Shown here one piece after another: positions 6,801 through 7,157 of a DNA stretch of 7,157 nt. Below the pieces are notes generated by a model that was not told the origin of the DNA, made no database searches, and was given only the letters and a program-made list of their open reading frames with translations. The first letter of the stretch is position 1; every line of letters starts with the position of its first letter. The DNA is from Candidatus Aerophobota bacterium (GTDB lineage Bacteria > Aerophobota > Aerophobia > Aerophobales > B3-G15). Made by a program: the position numbers and the translations under genes. The stretch spans positions 1 through 7,157 of the forward strand of contig QMQA01000059.1 in assembly GCA_003648845.1 (NCBI GenBank), given 5' to 3'.

Positions 6801-7157
6801 ATGATGTTTTTGTATTTAGAACTAAAGCTCCAATTTTGGGAAGTGAGGAACTTGCTAAAGAAGCGGTCAAGAAGATTAATGTTTTCCCGAATCCATACTA
6901 TGCATATAATGCCCTTTCCGATAATATGTATGATAATTATGTGACTTTCACACATCTACCTGCAAAGGCGACTATTAGAATATTTACATTATCAGGTATT
7001 GAGGTCAGAAAACTGGAAAAGGACGACCCGAATAGCCAGTTCTTAAGATGGGATCTTAAAAACGAAAAGGGGTTACCTGTAGCTAGTGGATTATATATTG
7101 CTTATGTCGATTTACCAGATCTCAAAAAACAAAAGATATTAAAGTTCTTTATAATAC
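3833..7157 (+). CDS. Large secreted protein with fibronectin III-like domain and T9SS-type C-terminal sorting domain (3' end cut by window)
   Basis: The frame is open from ATG 3833 to the last base (1108 codons plus one base), so the stop is not seen. Seen: a Sec signal peptide (1-23, MKR then a hydrophobic core, cleavage after IYA) with no lipobox Cys. Residues 24-505 match no named domain I know. They contain two Ca2+-loop-like motifs, D190-KNGNGVWDGSD-201 and D340-LNKNGIDDAED-351, and an acidic loop between C280 and C294. A fibronectin III-like domain (about 508-662) has VLNW (526-529), GYNVY (551-555) and NTYYFAVTAYN (627-637). A second beta-rich region follows, with VDP-like IDPYLVTGHTYEIHF (696-710). 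The end (about 1012-1108) is a FlgD-Ig/T9SS type A-like domain: VFPNPYY (1017-1023), IRIFTLSGIEVR (1048-1059), GLPVASGLY (1080-1088). Family knowledge: such C-termini direct Sec-exported proteins through the type IX system to the surface. Inference: a surface partner of the upstream receptor. Similar long uncharacterised proteins occur, to my recollection, in candidate FCB phyla; no function is established. Confidence 0.92.
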   Translation, partial: MKRIGEIFTMLLTISTLTVAIYAKPANKNTNLYENYLSKILLTRVTRTLSNISNWSYWMYYDGKSGIKPDGTSGGIYPRGTAGVIFEDGFIIGGLVDGSPRVVGQTYVTGTVAGWITESGPVSRDDERVKIWRIRPDYKTLTHSQLVQDAAELNMIDPKDVTEDMTKAIMEQYAEDWENWPGDLGAPFIDKNGNGVWDGSDVDEPGIANADQVVWFVCNDMDKAASKALYGSDPIGIEIQVTAWAYAQPGARLGQLIFKRYRIINKSGKTVENAYVAQWCDPDVGDAGDDLLGCDTTLGIGYAYNGYETDNSFDAFGLAPAAIGYDFFQGPLVPGVAGQDLNKNGIDDAEDYGLFEFKKRPGFINLPMTTFAWFSAGSDINDPDLGDYTGTLQWYNMLRGYKPFDDIENPQPWYVGNDPNLGTTKFPLAGDPVTGEGDVDGTGKNFPPGDRRMALCSGPFTFAPGDTQDIVVAIIGGLGDSRLSSVTDLKTTDLVAQKLYDEGFAGIPKAPSPPNVKAIPFENSIVLNWGFDEEAVKATEETEIAGYAFEGYNVYQLPSRSASKDEAVLIATFDKVNGVKKVYGKKFLPEFGEEVIVPVQFGSDRGVQRYIVIEKDYITSLPLYEGNTYYFAVTAYNYNPEPSLIEDKALESPLTAIAVTVQEPKPGDEVSYLPEEEVSVEHKEGPSDGQVRVKVIDPYLVTGHTYEIHFSEVTDTTSELYGKIVWSVLDSNLNEVVVSNQPQVTNVSEGNDAPIFDGVQVIVAGPEPGIKAIVELDPETGEIYDSNLWGSLNNYGRSQGWPTFYIQESSPNFDLSRVDRFGLMTPKDYEIIFTDSDSTLAWDYYTDKVLQDTLTGKPTFLPLTFWRIDLDGTRTRLPVCVLDQNESGTWDRVFEGVFGPGYELLYVYDNAEYKPEDVETYISTDDGTVAPGYGPWGVVYPAVNRLCFGMYKDVDGYADPSELDENGYFWGPPHAGEHIKIITTKPNTENDVFVFRTKAPILGSEELAKEAVKKINVFPNPYYAYNALSDNMYDNYVTFTHLPAKATIRIFTLSGIEVRKLEKDDPNSQFLRWDLKNEKGLPVASGLYIAYVDLPDLKKQKILKFFII
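6866..7157 (+). other. C-terminal FlgD-Ig-like / T9SS sorting domain region of the second gene
   Basis: These bases encode residues 1012-1108 of the secreted protein. The PNP turn (VFPNPYY) opens the domain. A beta-strand (YVTFTHLP), the LSGIEVR strand and a W-D-L-K-N segment follow, then GLPVASGLYIAYV and a basic, hydrophobic end (KKQKILKFFII). This order is that of the type A sorting domain, whose final strand often ends in a basic residue just before the stop. The window therefore probably ends within a few residues of the true C-terminus. A FlgD-type Ig fold with a purely structural role is the alternative. Confidence 0.75.

Noticed and set aside
5273..6955. Three - strand frames (5273-5500, 6420-6638, 6668-6955)
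   Set aside because: All lie opposite the continuous secreted-protein frame, which has a signal peptide and recognisable domains.

Overview
The window carries the start of a two-gene (or longer) operon on the + strand, preceded by about 780 bases without a convincing gene. Gene 1 (780-3806) is a complete TonB-dependent outer-membrane receptor of 1008 residues with an N-terminal carboxypeptidase-regulatory-like domain. Gene 2 begins 26 bases later at 3833 and stays open to the last base (at least 1108 residues). It is a large secreted multidomain protein: a Sec signal peptide, a long N-terminal region with Ca2+-loop-like motifs, a fibronectin type III-like domain, a further beta-rich region, and a C-terminal domain of the FlgD-Ig-like / type IX secretion sorting kind. 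The window appears to end only a few residues before its stop codon.

Organism: bacterial and AT-rich, with heavy use of AGA/AGG (Arg) and ATA (Ile) codons. A regulatory-domain TonB receptor followed by a protein with a VFPNPYY-type sorting domain is typical of the Fibrobacterota-Chlorobiota-Bacteroidota (FCB) superphylum. Strong Shine-Dalgarno sequences and a classical TTGACA / extended -10 promoter argue against Bacteroidota proper, which usually lack both. They fit a deeper or candidate FCB lineage such as KSB1, Marinimicrobia, Calditrichota or Ignavibacteria. This placement is inference, not proof.

Layout: 1-576 is noncoding or has only weak small ORFs, including one 80-codon GTG-start frame at 235-477 whose end resembles a signal peptide and a hairpin at 184-231. 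A very good promoter lies at 577-604. A leader of about 170 bases (about 611-779) follows, with an unusually strong Shine-Dalgarno that serves a six-codon CTG mini-frame (stop included) just before the receptor start. The receptor and the secreted protein then follow, with no terminator between them.

How they may work together: the receptor would import, or recognise at the outer membrane, an unknown ligand using TonB energy. The secreted partner would be exported by Sec and then, if the sorting domain is functional, by type IX secretion to the cell surface, where it could capture or process the ligand. The ligand and the partner's function cannot be read from the sequence.
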